Origin: JBCCQH01 sp039024435
Lineage (GTDB): Bacteria; Bacteroidota; Bacteroidia; J057; JADKCL01
Direction: 5' to 3'
NCBI GenBank assembly: GCA_039024435.1
Contig: JBCCQH010000004.1
Span: 62,001 to 126,000, forward strand
DNA length: 64,000 bases
Shown here: piece after piece, positions 25,946 to 36,066 of the stretch
Position numbering within the stretch: the stretch's first letter is position 1
Layout: each line of letters begins with the position of its first letter
Position numbers and translations under genes: made by a program
Notes under the pieces: model-generated
What the model was told of the DNA's origin: nothing
Seen by the model: the letters and a program-made list of their open reading frames with translations, nothing else
Database searches by the model: none

Positions 25946-26791
25946 ATGAAATTTCAACATCTACTCATTGCTTGTGTTTTTGGTCTTTCTGCTTTTGTCG
26001 TGCCCGCGCAAATGACTCAGCTCAATCTGACCCTGGACGTCGCCCAGATGGCAAATCCGGATTGCTGGCTGAATCAAGGGACCGTCACGGGAAACAAAGT
26101 GTATTTCCATTCCGGGCTTTGCACCTCGAATCCCACCACCTGCGACAGCATCGGCCCCGGCGGCACTCCGATTTTTCAGCACGTGGTCGGCAACTGGGGC
26201 ATGGACGACGGGGTAGGCCTGATGGCTTTCCAAAGCGGTTCTACATGGACCTTTAGCTTCATCATCGAGAACTACTACAGCAACAACATTTCCGCAGGCA
26301 GCACCGCGATGCCTCCGGGAGCCACACCCTACACCATCGGCCTGGTTTTCCGCGATCTGGACGGAACATTTGAAGGCAAAGACGACCAGTGCGGAGACAT
26401 CTTTATTCGCAATATCCAGGGCACGCCCGAAGCGGTCAATGGTTCCACGGGCTTGCCGTTTTTTCCGCTGACGGTCACCAAGACCAGCGTGGGTGTGGAA
26501 ACTCCCGGCGTATTCGACTATTTTCGAGTCGGTCCCAATCCTTTCTCGGAGGTGCTGCGGATGGAATATTATCTGCGCGATGACGTGGATAACTTTTCGG
26601 CAAAAGTTTTCAACAATAGCGGTCAGGAAGTGGTCACGCTTACGGAAGGAACCGGAGTTTCCGGGGCCCACCAGATCACTTGGCAAGGCAACGACAACGC
26701 CGGGCAGCAACTCGCCAATGGTGTCTACTACCTCAGCCTGTGGTCCGGTGACGAGCGCCTCGCCTCGGAAAAAGTACTCTTGTTTCGCTAA
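25946..26791 (+). CDS. T9SS type A secreted protein related to the amylase N-terminal domain
   Basis: 281 residues from ATG 25946 (MKFQHLLIAC). Signal peptide about 1-21. The N-terminal beta-rich domain (about 22-185) has a segment IGLVFRDLDGTFEGKDDQCGDIFI that parallels LAFVFRNETGTLAGKNADNSDI in the N-terminal domain of the GH13 protein encoded next, suggesting the two share one fold. The C-terminal about 85 residues are a type A sorting domain (VGPNPFSEVLRMEY, AKVFNNSGQEVVTL, NGVYYLSLWSG, EKVLLFR). It has no catalytic residues of its own. A role as an accessory starch-binding or surface protein is inferred from position (24 bases before the amylase gene) and the shared domain. Confidence 0.75.
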   Translation: MKFQHLLIACVFGLSAFVVPAQMTQLNLTLDVAQMANPDCWLNQGTVTGNKVYFHSGLCTSNPTTCDSIGPGGTPIFQHVVGNWGMDDGVGLMAFQSGSTWTFSFIIENYYSNNISAGSTAMPPGATPYTIGLVFRDLDGTFEGKDDQCGDIFIRNIQGTPEAVNGSTGLPFFPLTVTKTSVGVETPGVFDYFRVGPNPFSEVLRMEYYLRDDVDNFSAKVFNNSGQEVVTLTEGTGVSGAHQITWQGNDNAGQQLANGVYYLSLWSGDERLASEKVLLFR

Positions 26792-26815
26792 ATTGACGTT
26801 CAACTCCTCCTCAAT

Positions 26816-29647
26816 ATGCCTCTGAATACGCTCCGATTTCTGCTGCTGCTCGTGTGCTTGGTTCCCGTGGCGGGTAGGGCGCAAGTGACCGTTTCGCCAC
26901 CGTATCCCACGATTGACGATGCGGTCACGATCACCTACAACACCACCCAGGGCAATGCGGCTCTAGTTGGCGTCTCGCCGGTATTTGCCCATACAGGGGT
27001 GCTGACCTCGACCGCAACCGATCCGGGGGACTGGACCTTCCAGATTAGCGATTGGTTTTCCGGGTTTGATTCTACGATTCTGATGACGCCCGGCGCCGGG
27101 CCGTTGCACAGCATCAGTTTCACGCCGCGCAACTTCTACGGCATCGGCGGCAACGTTGAACCCAAAGCCCTGGCCTTTGTCTTTCGGAACGAAACGGGAA
27201 CCCTTGCGGGCAAAAATGCCGATAACTCGGACATCCTGGTCCCGATTTACCCCGACAGCGCTTTTTGTGGCGTATTTGCCTCGCATCCGGTCAGTCCGAG
27301 CTACTACAGCCCCGGCGATTCGGTGAATCCCGAAGTGCGCACCAATGCCGTTTCCAGCATATCGGTGTTCCGCGACGGAGTATTCCAGGGGCAAGCCAGC
27401 ACATCCCAGTCATTCATCGTGGGGATGGCGGCCGGTGCTCCCGGAAAGTACGAGTTGACTTTTCAGGCGACGCAAGGGGCCAATACCTACACCGACACTG
27501 CCTACTACGTGGTGGAAGCCCCAGTAGCCATCGGCCCGATTCCCACGGGAATGCGCGATGGGATCAACTACACCAGCAACACGACCGCGACGCTAGTGCT
27601 GCAAGCGCCGAACAAAGACCGCGTCTACGCAATCGGTGACTTCAACGATTGGGAAGTAGATCCGGCCTACCAAATGAACCGCACTCCCGATGGGGAGCGC
27701 TACTGGCTGGAGCTGACTGGTCTTACCCCGGGCCAGGAATACCGCTTCCAATACCTGATTGACCGCCAAACTCGGGTGGGGGATCCCTGGGCGGAAAAGG
27801 TCCTCGACCCCTTCAACGACGGCGGCATCAATAATTTTGTCTACCCGAACCTGATCGATTACCCGGAAAGCAAGACCGAAGAGTTTGTGGCGGTGTTGCA
27901 AACCGCCCAGGCACCCTACAACTGGCAAGTCAATAATTTTTCGGCTCCCGACAACCGGGACCTGGTGATCTACGAATTGTTGGTGCGCGATTTTGTCATT
28001 CGCCACGATTGGCAGACGGTGATGGATTCACTGGACTATCTGGAAAGCCTCGGCATCAATGCCATCGAGCTGATGCCTTTCAATGAATTTGATGGGAATT
28101 CGAGCTGGGGTTACGGCCCGGCGTTCTTCGCTGCCCCGGACAAGTACTACGGCACCAAGGACAAACTCAAAGAATTCATTGACGCCTGTCACGCCCGCGG
28201 GATTGCGGTGATTCAGGACGTCGTGTTCAACCACGCTTTTGGGCAGAGTCCGCGTGTGCGGATGTACCAGGACCGCAATACGCTGGAAATATTCACCAAC
28301 AGCCCCTGGTTCAATCAAACCGCTCCGCATCCGCTCGGTTTGGGATACGATTTCAATCACCAGAGCAGCTACGTCCACGAGTTTGTGGACAGCGTGCTGT
28401 CTTTCTGGGTCCACGAGTACAAAGTCGACGGATTCCGGTTTGACTTATCGAAGGGCTTCACCCAGACCTTTACCGGCCAGGACATCGGGGCCTGGAGCCA
28501 GTACGACCTCAGCCGGGTGAACAGCATCAAGCGGATTGCCAGTCGCCTTTGGCAGTACCACCCCGGCAAGTGGGTGATCCTCGAGCATTTTGCCAACAAC
28601 AACGAGGAAACCGAACTCGCCAACTTTGGCTGCATGTTCTGGGGCAAGGCTTCCGATCCTTACTACCAGTCGGCGATGGGGTACGAACAGAATTCCGATT
28701 TTGAATTTGCGATGTCGTACCAAGCCCGTGGCTGGTCCTTCCACAACCTGATCGGCTTTATGGAGAGCCATGACGAAGAACGCCTGATGTACGAAAATGT
28801 CAACTTTGGCAATTCCTGGTCGGGTTACGACACCCGGGACACGACCACCGCCCTGGAACGGATGGGCTTGGTCGCGACCTTCTTTTTCACGATTCCGGGA
28901 CCCAAGCTGCTCTGGCAGTTCGGTGAGTACGGTTACGATTTTTCCATCAATTTTGGCTGCCGGACCTGCCCGAAACCCGTGGTGTGGTTTTATCTGAACG
29001 ATCCGCGACGCTTGCGGCTGAAAAAGATCTACGCGGCCCTGATCAAGCTCAAAACCAACTACCCGAACACGTTTCGAACCAACAGTTACAACCTCTCCGC
29101 CTGGGGCAAGCAGAAGCAGATCCACCTGAATGCCCCCATGAATGCCACCATCATCGGCAACTTTGACGTGGTGGACCAGTGGACCTGGACCGGCTTCCAG
29201 AATACCGGCTGGTGGTACGAGTACTTCACCGGTGATTCGATCAATGTCACCGACGTCAACATGAACATTCTCCTGGGCCCGGGAGAGTACCGCCTCTTTA
29301 CCGACCAGCGCCTGCCAGTGCCGGACCTCGATGTGTCGTTCCTGACCGAAGTGGCAGCGCCGGAACTGATCCAAGCGTCTTTCGTGGAGACTTGGCCGAA
29401 TCCGACCACCGCCCGCGTCAACTTCGGCATCGATCTGGAGGAGTCGGGGGAAGCGCATCTGCGGGTTGCCGATCTGCAGGGGAGGATAGTGGCTAGGGTG
29501 CAGAAGGGCTGGCTGAATGCCGGCCACCACGAACTCACCTGGGATGGCCGCAACGATGCGGGACAGGAACTGAGTTCCGGCACCTACCTGTACCATTTTG
29601 AAGGCGCCGGGAAAACCAGTTCGGGGCGCATCATTATCGCGAAATAG
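26816..29647 (+). CDS. Secreted GH13 alpha-amylase-family enzyme with T9SS sorting domain
   Basis: 943 residues. Signal peptide about 1-22; N-terminal beta domain about 23-240; a CBM48-like domain about 255-350 (VYAIGDFNDWEVD, YRFQYLIDR); GH13 catalytic barrel about 380-780; type A T9SS sorting domain in the last 80 residues (TWPNPTTARVNF ... SSGTYLYHFEGAG). All four GH13 regions are present: DVVFNHAF, GFRFDLSKG with nucleophile Asp543, VILEHF with acid/base Glu590, and FMESHDEER with transition-state Asp653. It should act on alpha-1,4/1,6 glucans at the cell surface or outside; branching-enzyme or pullulanase-like specificity cannot be excluded because of the CBM48-like domain. It ends at a strong terminator. 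Confidence 0.92.
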   Translation: MPLNTLRFLLLLVCLVPVAGRAQVTVSPPYPTIDDAVTITYNTTQGNAALVGVSPVFAHTGVLTSTATDPGDWTFQISDWFSGFDSTILMTPGAGPLHSISFTPRNFYGIGGNVEPKALAFVFRNETGTLAGKNADNSDILVPIYPDSAFCGVFASHPVSPSYYSPGDSVNPEVRTNAVSSISVFRDGVFQGQASTSQSFIVGMAAGAPGKYELTFQATQGANTYTDTAYYVVEAPVAIGPIPTGMRDGINYTSNTTATLVLQAPNKDRVYAIGDFNDWEVDPAYQMNRTPDGERYWLELTGLTPGQEYRFQYLIDRQTRVGDPWAEKVLDPFNDGGINNFVYPNLIDYPESKTEEFVAVLQTAQAPYNWQVNNFSAPDNRDLVIYELLVRDFVIRHDWQTVMDSLDYLESLGINAIELMPFNEFDGNSSWGYGPAFFAAPDKYYGTKDKLKEFIDACHARGIAVIQDVVFNHAFGQSPRVRMYQDRNTLEIFTNSPWFNQTAPHPLGLGYDFNHQSSYVHEFVDSVLSFWVHEYKVDGFRFDLSKGFTQTFTGQDIGAWSQYDLSRVNSIKRIASRLWQYHPGKWVILEHFANNNEETELANFGCMFWGKASDPYYQSAMGYEQNSDFEFAMSYQARGWSFHNLIGFMESHDEERLMYENVNFGNSWSGYDTRDTTTALERMGLVATFFFTIPGPKLLWQFGEYGYDFSINFGCRTCPKPVVWFYLNDPRRLRLKKIYAALIKLKTNYPNTFRTNSYNLSAWGKQKQIHLNAPMNATIIGNFDVVDQWTWTGFQNTGWWYEYFTGDSINVTDVNMNILLGPGEYRLFTDQRLPVPDLDVSFLTEVAAPELIQASFVETWPNPTTARVNFGIDLEESGEAHLRVADLQGRIVARVQKGWLNAGHHELTWDGRNDAGQELSSGTYLYHFEGAGKTSSGRIIIAK

Positions 29648-29718
29648 CCCGCTTAACTGCGAGCTTCACCCCGCTCGACCGCTCGGCTGAAGGGCAAACA
29701 AAAAATTACCCACAAAAC

Positions 29719-29757
29719 GCTGGTGATAACTCCGCGCGAGAATCACCGGCTTTTTTT
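29719..29757 (+). terminator. Intrinsic terminator after the amylase gene
   Basis: Stem GCTGGTGAT (29719-29727) / ATCACCGGC (29742-29750) with one G-T pair and a 14-base loop, followed by seven T. Confidence 0.82.
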
Positions 29758-29766
29758 CGGGCGATC

Positions 29767-29797
29767 TTGACAAAGTGTTATAATGACACTAACTTAG
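29767..29797 (+). promoter_or_regulatory. Promoter of the pfkA operon with embedded dyad
   Basis: TTG (29767-29769), exactly 20 bases, TAACTTAG (29790-29797; one mismatch to TAnnTTTG). Inside the spacer lies GTGTTATAATGACAC (29775-29789), which agrees at 11 of 15 positions with the palindrome upstream of the amylase operon. The leader to the pfkA ATG is about 18 bases. Confidence 0.55.
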
Positions 29798-29819
29798 CTC
29801 TACCTGATACCTGCGCACC

Positions 29820-30803
<984 letters not shown>

Positions 30804-30813
30804 TTCTTATGAC

Positions 30814-31680
30814 ATGATCCTCATTGCCGACAGCGGTTCGACCAAATGCGACTGGATTCTCCTGGAAAACTGGAAGCCAGTCGTGGAATGCAGTACGATG
30901 GGATTCAATCCATACTTTCACGATACGGACACCATTGCGGGCGAGATTCGCAAGAAGGAAGAACTGATTGCCCATAAGCATGCCGTCCACCACGTGTACT
31001 TCTACGGGGCGGGTGCATCTTCACCCAAACTCAATCAAACCGTGGTCAATGCCCTGGCTTCCTTGTTTCCCAAGGCAAAGATTCATGTGAGCCATGACCT
31101 GGACGGCGCTGCCCTCGCTACTTACGAAGGCACCCCGCACATCGCCGGGATTCTGGGAACCGGTTCGAATTCCTGTTTCTTTGACGGGGAAGCGATCCAC
31201 GAGCAAGTTCCCGCCCTCGCTTACATCCTTGGGGACGAAAGCAGCGGCAGTTACTACGGCAAGCGGCTGCTGGCGGATTTCCTTTACCAACGGATGCCGG
31301 AACACCTCTACGAACAATTTGCTGAGACCTACGGCCTGACCAAGGACATCGTCATGACGAATGTCTACATGCGGCCCCACGCCAATGTCTACCTGGCTTC
31401 ATTCATGCGCTTCTGTTCTTCGCACCGCCACGAACCCTATATCGAGGACATGATCCGCAAAGGCATTCGGGAGTTCCTGGAGACCCACATCGCCTGCTAC
31501 GCCAATCACAAAGAAGTCCCGGTGAACTTTGTGGGTTCGATTGCGCACTACTTCGAAAAGATACTGCGCGAAGAAGCCGATCAGATGGGCATTCGCATCA
31601 TGAAAATCGTCAAAAAACCGATTCACGGATTGGTGGAATACCACCGGAAATACACCTTTTCAGGGGTCTCCCAAGGATGA
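30814..31680 (+). CDS. BadF/BadG-type ATPase, putative N-acetylglucosamine kinase
   Basis: 288 residues from ATG 30814 (MILIADSGST); the frame is open upstream inside pfkA, but the family begins here. ASKHA-fold features: the phosphate-1 loop ADSGSTKCDW at 5-14, the phosphate-2/adenosine loop GILGTGSNSCFF (about 108-119), and DESSGSYYGKRLL. Family knowledge: Bacteroidota homologues are annotated as N-acetylglucosamine kinases of the BadF_BadG_BcrA_BcrD group. The context (pfkA, GH31) supports a sugar kinase. Its last four bases overlap the start of the GH31 gene (ATGA), which points to translational coupling. Confidence 0.82.
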   Translation: MILIADSGSTKCDWILLENWKPVVECSTMGFNPYFHDTDTIAGEIRKKEELIAHKHAVHHVYFYGAGASSPKLNQTVVNALASLFPKAKIHVSHDLDGAALATYEGTPHIAGILGTGSNSCFFDGEAIHEQVPALAYILGDESSGSYYGKRLLADFLYQRMPEHLYEQFAETYGLTKDIVMTNVYMRPHANVYLASFMRFCSSHRHEPYIEDMIRKGIREFLETHIACYANHKEVPVNFVGSIAHYFEKILREEADQMGIRIMKIVKKPIHGLVEYHRKYTFSGVSQG

Positions 31681-34085
31681 AACAACCCAAGAACCTCAGC
31701 CAACGCATCGGCGCTTTGGTGCGGATGGAGGAAAGCGAACACGGTTGGCGATTGATCGCAGAAAATGCAGTTTTGGAAATTGCGTTTTGGCGTGAGACGA
31801 TGGTGCGGGTGCGCGCGCAAAAGCGAGACCGGGCCTTCGATGAGATCAGCTACGCGGTGGTGGCCGAGCCGGAAGCGGTTTCTGCACTGCCGGAAGAAAC
31901 CCAGAATCTCATCACCTTTGCCACGGACAAGCTGCGCCTGGAAGTTGACAAATCTGCGCTGGGCCTGAAGTTTTTTGATCGGGAAGCGCGCCTGCTAAAT
32001 GCAGACGATCCGGCATTTGGCATCTCCTGGATGGGCACCGAGGTCACCAATTACAAAGTCCTGCAGGATGGCGAGCGGTTCATTGGGATGGGGGAGAAGA
32101 ATGGAGGCCTGGACCGGCGGGGTTCGGCCTACGTGCATTGGAATACAGACGCATTTGCCTACGATGGCGAAACCGATCCGCTTTACACGACGACGCCGTT
32201 TTACATTGGGGTGCAGGAAGACCGGATGTACGGCATCTTTCTGGACAATTCCTACCGCTCGACCTTCAACTTTGGGGCTTCCAATGAGCGCTTCGCTTCC
32301 TTTTCCGCGGACGACGGCGACCTCAATTATTACTTCATCGCCGGCGATACAGTGGCAGAGATCGTCTCTGGGTATACCTGGCTGACCGGTCGCATGGAAT
32401 TGCCGCCGCTGTGGAGCCTGGGTTATCAGCAGTGCCGCTACAGCTATTATCCCGACCACAAAGTCCTCAACGTAGCGCGCAGCTTCCGGGAAAAGTCGAT
32501 TCCCGCCGACGTGATCTATCTGGACATCCACTACATGGATGCCTTCAAGATATTTACCTGGCATCCGGAGCACTTCCCGGAACCGAAAAAAATGATTTCC
32601 GAGTTGCGGGAAATGGGGTTTCACGTGGTCATCATCGTGGACCCGGGCATCAAGCGGGAGGAAGGCTACTCGGCCTACGAATCCGGTCAGCAGGAAGGAC
32701 AATTTGTGACCTATCCCGACGGTACGACGTTCCACGGGCAAGTCTGGCCCGGGTGGAGTGCCTTTCCCGATTTTACCCGCGCCGAAGCCCGGGAATGGTG
32801 GGGCAAGCAGTTTTCGATCTATGTAGACGCCGGAGTGGAAGGATTCTGGAACGACATGAACGAGCCGACCGCTTGGGGGCACAGCATTCCCGACCTGATC
32901 GAATTTCACTACGAAGGGGATCGCGCTACGCTCAAGCAAGCGCGCAATGTCTACGGCATGCAAATGTCCCGGGCGACGGCGGAAGGGGTGAAGCAACTCA
33001 TGGGCGGGCAGCGCCCGTTTGTCTTGACCCGGGCGGCGTACTCCGGGATTCAGCGCTATTCTGCGGTCTGGACCGGGGACAATGTCGCCACCGACGAGCA
33101 CATGCTGGTCGGCGTGCGGTTGGTGAACAGCCTCGGACTGGCCGGGGTGGCTTTTTCTGGCTACGATTTGAGTGGATTCCTGGGCGATTGCACCCCGGAA
33201 CTGTTTTCCCGCTGGGTGGCAATTGCTGCGTTCAGCCCCTTTTTCCGGGGCCACAGCATGGTCAATTCCCGGGACAGTGAGCCGTGGTCCTTCGGGGAAG
33301 TCACCGAAACCATTGCCCGCAACTACATCGCATTGCGCTACCGCTTGCTGCCCTACATCTACAGCGCTTTTTACGAAGCCACCCAGACCGGAATGCCGGT
33401 GGCGCGTAGCCTCGCCTTCAATACACCCTTCGATCCCAAGATCTACGCCTACCCCAATGAATACCGTTTCGGAGCTTCCATCCTGGTGGCGGCGGTTGAC
33501 AGCAAGCACCATCTGCACAAGATCTACTTGCCGGAAGGTGAGTGGTACGATTTGCTAACCGATGAATATTACCCAGGCGGACAGGAGCTGGTCGTGGAAG
33601 CCAACCTGGAAAAGCTCCCGCTGTTTGTTGCCGCGGGGGCGGTTCTGCCGATGCAATCGCTTGTGCAGCACACCGACGAATCGCCCGACGCGACCCTCGA
33701 ACTGCACGTCTACGCGGGCGGTCCCGTGACCGAATACATCCACTACGAGGATGATGGCCAAACCGAGGACCATCTCGGGGGCAACTACCACCGGCGCGAA
33801 ATCCGGCACGATCCCCGAGCGCGGCAGATTGCATTTGCCCCGGCAGCCGGCGAATATCCCAGCCACTTCTCGCAGGTCAAAGTCTGCTGGCACGGTTTGA
33901 ACGCTGCCCCTACAGTCAGCGTAAATGGAGCCTCGGTGGGCCTTGGGTCGGCGGAAGACATCAAATTCATCGAACCGATTCCCAAATTCGATCCTTTGGG
34001 CGCGCCGATGGGGCCGCCCCTGATCATTTCAGTCTACACTCTCACCGTGCCATTGGTAAGTCGAGACCTATTGTTCCAGTACTGA
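31677..34085 (+). CDS. Glycoside hydrolase family 31, alpha-glucosidase-like
   Basis: 802 residues with the GH31 plan: N-terminal beta-sandwich (about 1-210), (beta/alpha)8 barrel (about 220-600), proximal and distal C-terminal beta domains. Signature WNDMNEPTAW gives the nucleophile Asp393, and WTGDN gives the acid/base Asp468; RAAYSGIQRY and FFRGHS are also typical. No signal peptide, so it is cytosolic and probably acts on imported maltodextrins or related alpha-glucosides. Start overlaps the stop of the BadF-type kinase gene. Together with the secreted GH13 enzyme this gives an outside-to-inside order of alpha-glucan breakdown. alpha-Xylosidase activity is the main alternative. Confidence 0.9.
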   Translation: MKQPKNLSQRIGALVRMEESEHGWRLIAENAVLEIAFWRETMVRVRAQKRDRAFDEISYAVVAEPEAVSALPEETQNLITFATDKLRLEVDKSALGLKFFDREARLLNADDPAFGISWMGTEVTNYKVLQDGERFIGMGEKNGGLDRRGSAYVHWNTDAFAYDGETDPLYTTTPFYIGVQEDRMYGIFLDNSYRSTFNFGASNERFASFSADDGDLNYYFIAGDTVAEIVSGYTWLTGRMELPPLWSLGYQQCRYSYYPDHKVLNVARSFREKSIPADVIYLDIHYMDAFKIFTWHPEHFPEPKKMISELREMGFHVVIIVDPGIKREEGYSAYESGQQEGQFVTYPDGTTFHGQVWPGWSAFPDFTRAEAREWWGKQFSIYVDAGVEGFWNDMNEPTAWGHSIPDLIEFHYEGDRATLKQARNVYGMQMSRATAEGVKQLMGGQRPFVLTRAAYSGIQRYSAVWTGDNVATDEHMLVGVRLVNSLGLAGVAFSGYDLSGFLGDCTPELFSRWVAIAAFSPFFRGHSMVNSRDSEPWSFGEVTETIARNYIALRYRLLPYIYSAFYEATQTGMPVARSLAFNTPFDPKIYAYPNEYRFGASILVAAVDSKHHLHKIYLPEGEWYDLLTDEYYPGGQELVVEANLEKLPLFVAAGAVLPMQSLVQHTDESPDATLELHVYAGGPVTEYIHYEDDGQTEDHLGGNYHRREIRHDPRARQIAFAPAAGEYPSHFSQVKVCWHGLNAAPTVSVNGASVGLGSAEDIKFIEPIPKFDPLGAPMGPPLIISVYTLTVPLVSRDLLFQY

Positions 34086-34839
34086 TTCACGGATAACCGG
34101 ACCAAAATGAACGCAGGAGCGCAATTTTGCGCCCCTGCGATGCGTTATCCACGCGATTTCGTCTTGTGTAAAATAGAGGAGTGGTAAAGAAGCAAAAGCC
34201 AGTGGTTTGGTTCAGGGTTGGTCAGAGGTCGTTTCTTCCTCTTCAATGGGTCGAAAAACAATAAATTGCAGGGATTCAGGGGGTGATTTTAAATTCTGAG
34301 GGTGAAGCATAATTGGAGCAGTTGTTGGTTGGTATCCAGATGTACCGGGTGAGCGGTAGCGATCTGACGAATCGATTTACCGCATCCAATTGGCTTGCGT
34401 AGACAAATTTGGGTGCAGTTCTGAAAAACTGCTGGATTGAATTGCGAATCACAATTTTAGCGCGGCCCTTTGGGAGAAGAATAGCGAGCAAGGGAGACCA
34501 CTCAAGCTTTGTATTTCCGTACTCAACATGAGAATTTACGCAAAAACGGCCGAAGTAGTTTGGCGTTTTGCCGATATTTTCCGGTAAAAAGTGGAATGGG
34601 CAAACCCGATAACGAAAATGGAATTTGCGTGGTGCGTAATCCAAGTTACATTGGCTTCCTTGTACGCTTGTTCTGATTTCTTTATCATTGATTCCGGGAA
34701 AGGTCGTGCCAAATTCCCTCCGCTACTGGCAACAAAACGCGCCAAATGACGTCTTCATTACAACGATGGGCCCGGCAATGCGGTGCTTACATAGTTAATT
34801 GTATCCGTAGTCAATGTTCCGGATGAAGCAAGAAAAGAA
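34086..34839. other. AT-rich region without a supported gene
   Basis: 754 bases, clearly lower in GC than the flanking genes. A hairpin (GCAGG-A-GCGCAA / TTGCGC-C-CCTGC, 34112-34137) lies after the GH31 stop but lacks a T tract. Two minus-strand open frames (122 and 69 codons, 34276-34745) have no motif and odd composition; they may be decayed coding sequence. The last bases carry the promoter of the hydroxylase gene. Confidence 0.45.
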
Positions 34840-36066
34840 ATGCACTTAAACGAGCGTATTCTGCGATTCTTTAGGCAGTGGTTCCTGCCGATGGGGCTGG
34901 CACTGGGACTCCTGCTCGGCTTAGGGCAACTCGGATTCGGTCAGGTCGCCGACACCACTGCGGTTGCCCCGGCGAGTCCGAAAGGTGAGGCTGCCCATTC
35001 GAAATATGTCGAAATCGTAGAAAATAGTTATTCCGGATTTTGGCGCTACCTGGTGGATGAAGTCACCTTTAATTACGATTACAAGCCGATCTGGCTGAAT
35101 TTCTTTTATGGCTTGATTGCAATTTCGCTGTTTTTCTTCGTATTGGAACTGCTGCGGCCCTGGCGGCCCGAGCAACCCCGCTTCCGCCAAGACTTCTGGC
35201 TGGACGCTTTTTACATGTTTTTCAACGTATTTTTGTTTGGCTTGATCATTTTTGCCGCGGTCGAAAACGTTTTCACCCAACTTTTCAACGATTTTCTAGG
35301 TCTGTTTGGGGTGGAAAACATCGTCGCGGTGCAGATCGATCAGCTTCCGGTACTCGGATACTTCGGGGTTTTGTTCCTGGCGGCGGATTTCCTGCAGTGG
35401 TGGGTCCATCGCCTGTTGCACCGGGTGCCTTGGCTATGGGAATTTCACAAAGTCCACCACTCGGTCGAGCAGATGGGCTTTGCTGCTCATCTGCGGTACC
35501 ATTGGATGGAAAATGTGGTTTACCGGGGCCTCACCGCCATCCCGCTGACCATGCTGGGCTACAATCTCGTGGACTTGGGAATTTTGCACCTGTTTACCCT
35601 CGCTTGGGGCCACTACAACCATTCAAATATCCACGTGTCCTCGAAAGTGACCGGAGCGGTGTTTGGCGGTCTGCTGGCCTTTGGGCTTTCGAACCTGTAC
35701 CTCAATGAATTGGCGTTGGGGTTGGGACTCCCGCTCGGTTCGCTGGTGATGTACGCGGTACTGTTGGGCATTGTCGCCGTTGGGGTGGCGATAGGTTACT
35801 TTCTCCTGCGCTACATCATGCGCTACCTTTTCAATAGTCCGGAGATGCACCTGTGGCACCATGCGCACGACTTGCCCGAAGAAAAGCAGTACGGGGTCAA
35901 TTTTGGCTTGACCCTGTCCATTTGGGACTGGATTTTCGGCACCGTGCATTGGCCGCACGACGAGGGGGACATCCGTCTGGGATTCCCGGGATTGGCAAAG
36001 TTTCCCAAGACCTTCTGGGGACAAGTATTGCATGGGGTGGTGCCGGGCCGCAAAAACAAGCCTTGA
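34840..36066 (+). CDS. Sterol desaturase/fatty acid hydroxylase family membrane protein
   Basis: 408 residues. A signal-like N-terminus (about 1-33) is followed by about six membrane helices. The di-iron histidine motifs of the family are present in order: HRLLH (about 188-192), HKVHH (about 203-207), HYNHSNIH (about 257-264) and HLWHHAHD (about 337-344). Family knowledge: these enzymes hydroxylate or desaturate lipids; Bacteroidota members include carotenoid- and sphingolipid-related hydroxylases. Substrate unknown. It converges on the next gene with no intergenic space. Confidence 0.87.
   Translation: MHLNERILRFFRQWFLPMGLALGLLLGLGQLGFGQVADTTAVAPASPKGEAAHSKYVEIVENSYSGFWRYLVDEVTFNYDYKPIWLNFFYGLIAISLFFFVLELLRPWRPEQPRFRQDFWLDAFYMFFNVFLFGLIIFAAVENVFTQLFNDFLGLFGVENIVAVQIDQLPVLGYFGVLFLAADFLQWWVHRLLHRVPWLWEFHKVHHSVEQMGFAAHLRYHWMENVVYRGLTAIPLTMLGYNLVDLGILHLFTLAWGHYNHSNIHVSSKVTGAVFGGLLAFGLSNLYLNELALGLGLPLGSLVMYAVLLGIVAVGVAIGYFLLRYIMRYLFNSPEMHLWHHAHDLPEEKQYGVNFGLTLSIWDWIFGTVHWPHDEGDIRLGFPGLAKFPKTFWGQVLHGVVPGRKNKP

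Noticed and set aside
29767..29784. TTGACA and TATAAT before pfkA as a sigma70-like promoter
   Set aside because: Only 6 bases separate them, far from 17; the Bacteroidota TTG-N20-TAACTTAG reading fits better.
31995..33518. 507-codon frame opposite the GH31 gene
   Set aside because: Antisense to a well supported enzyme, His/Gly/Val-rich shadow composition.
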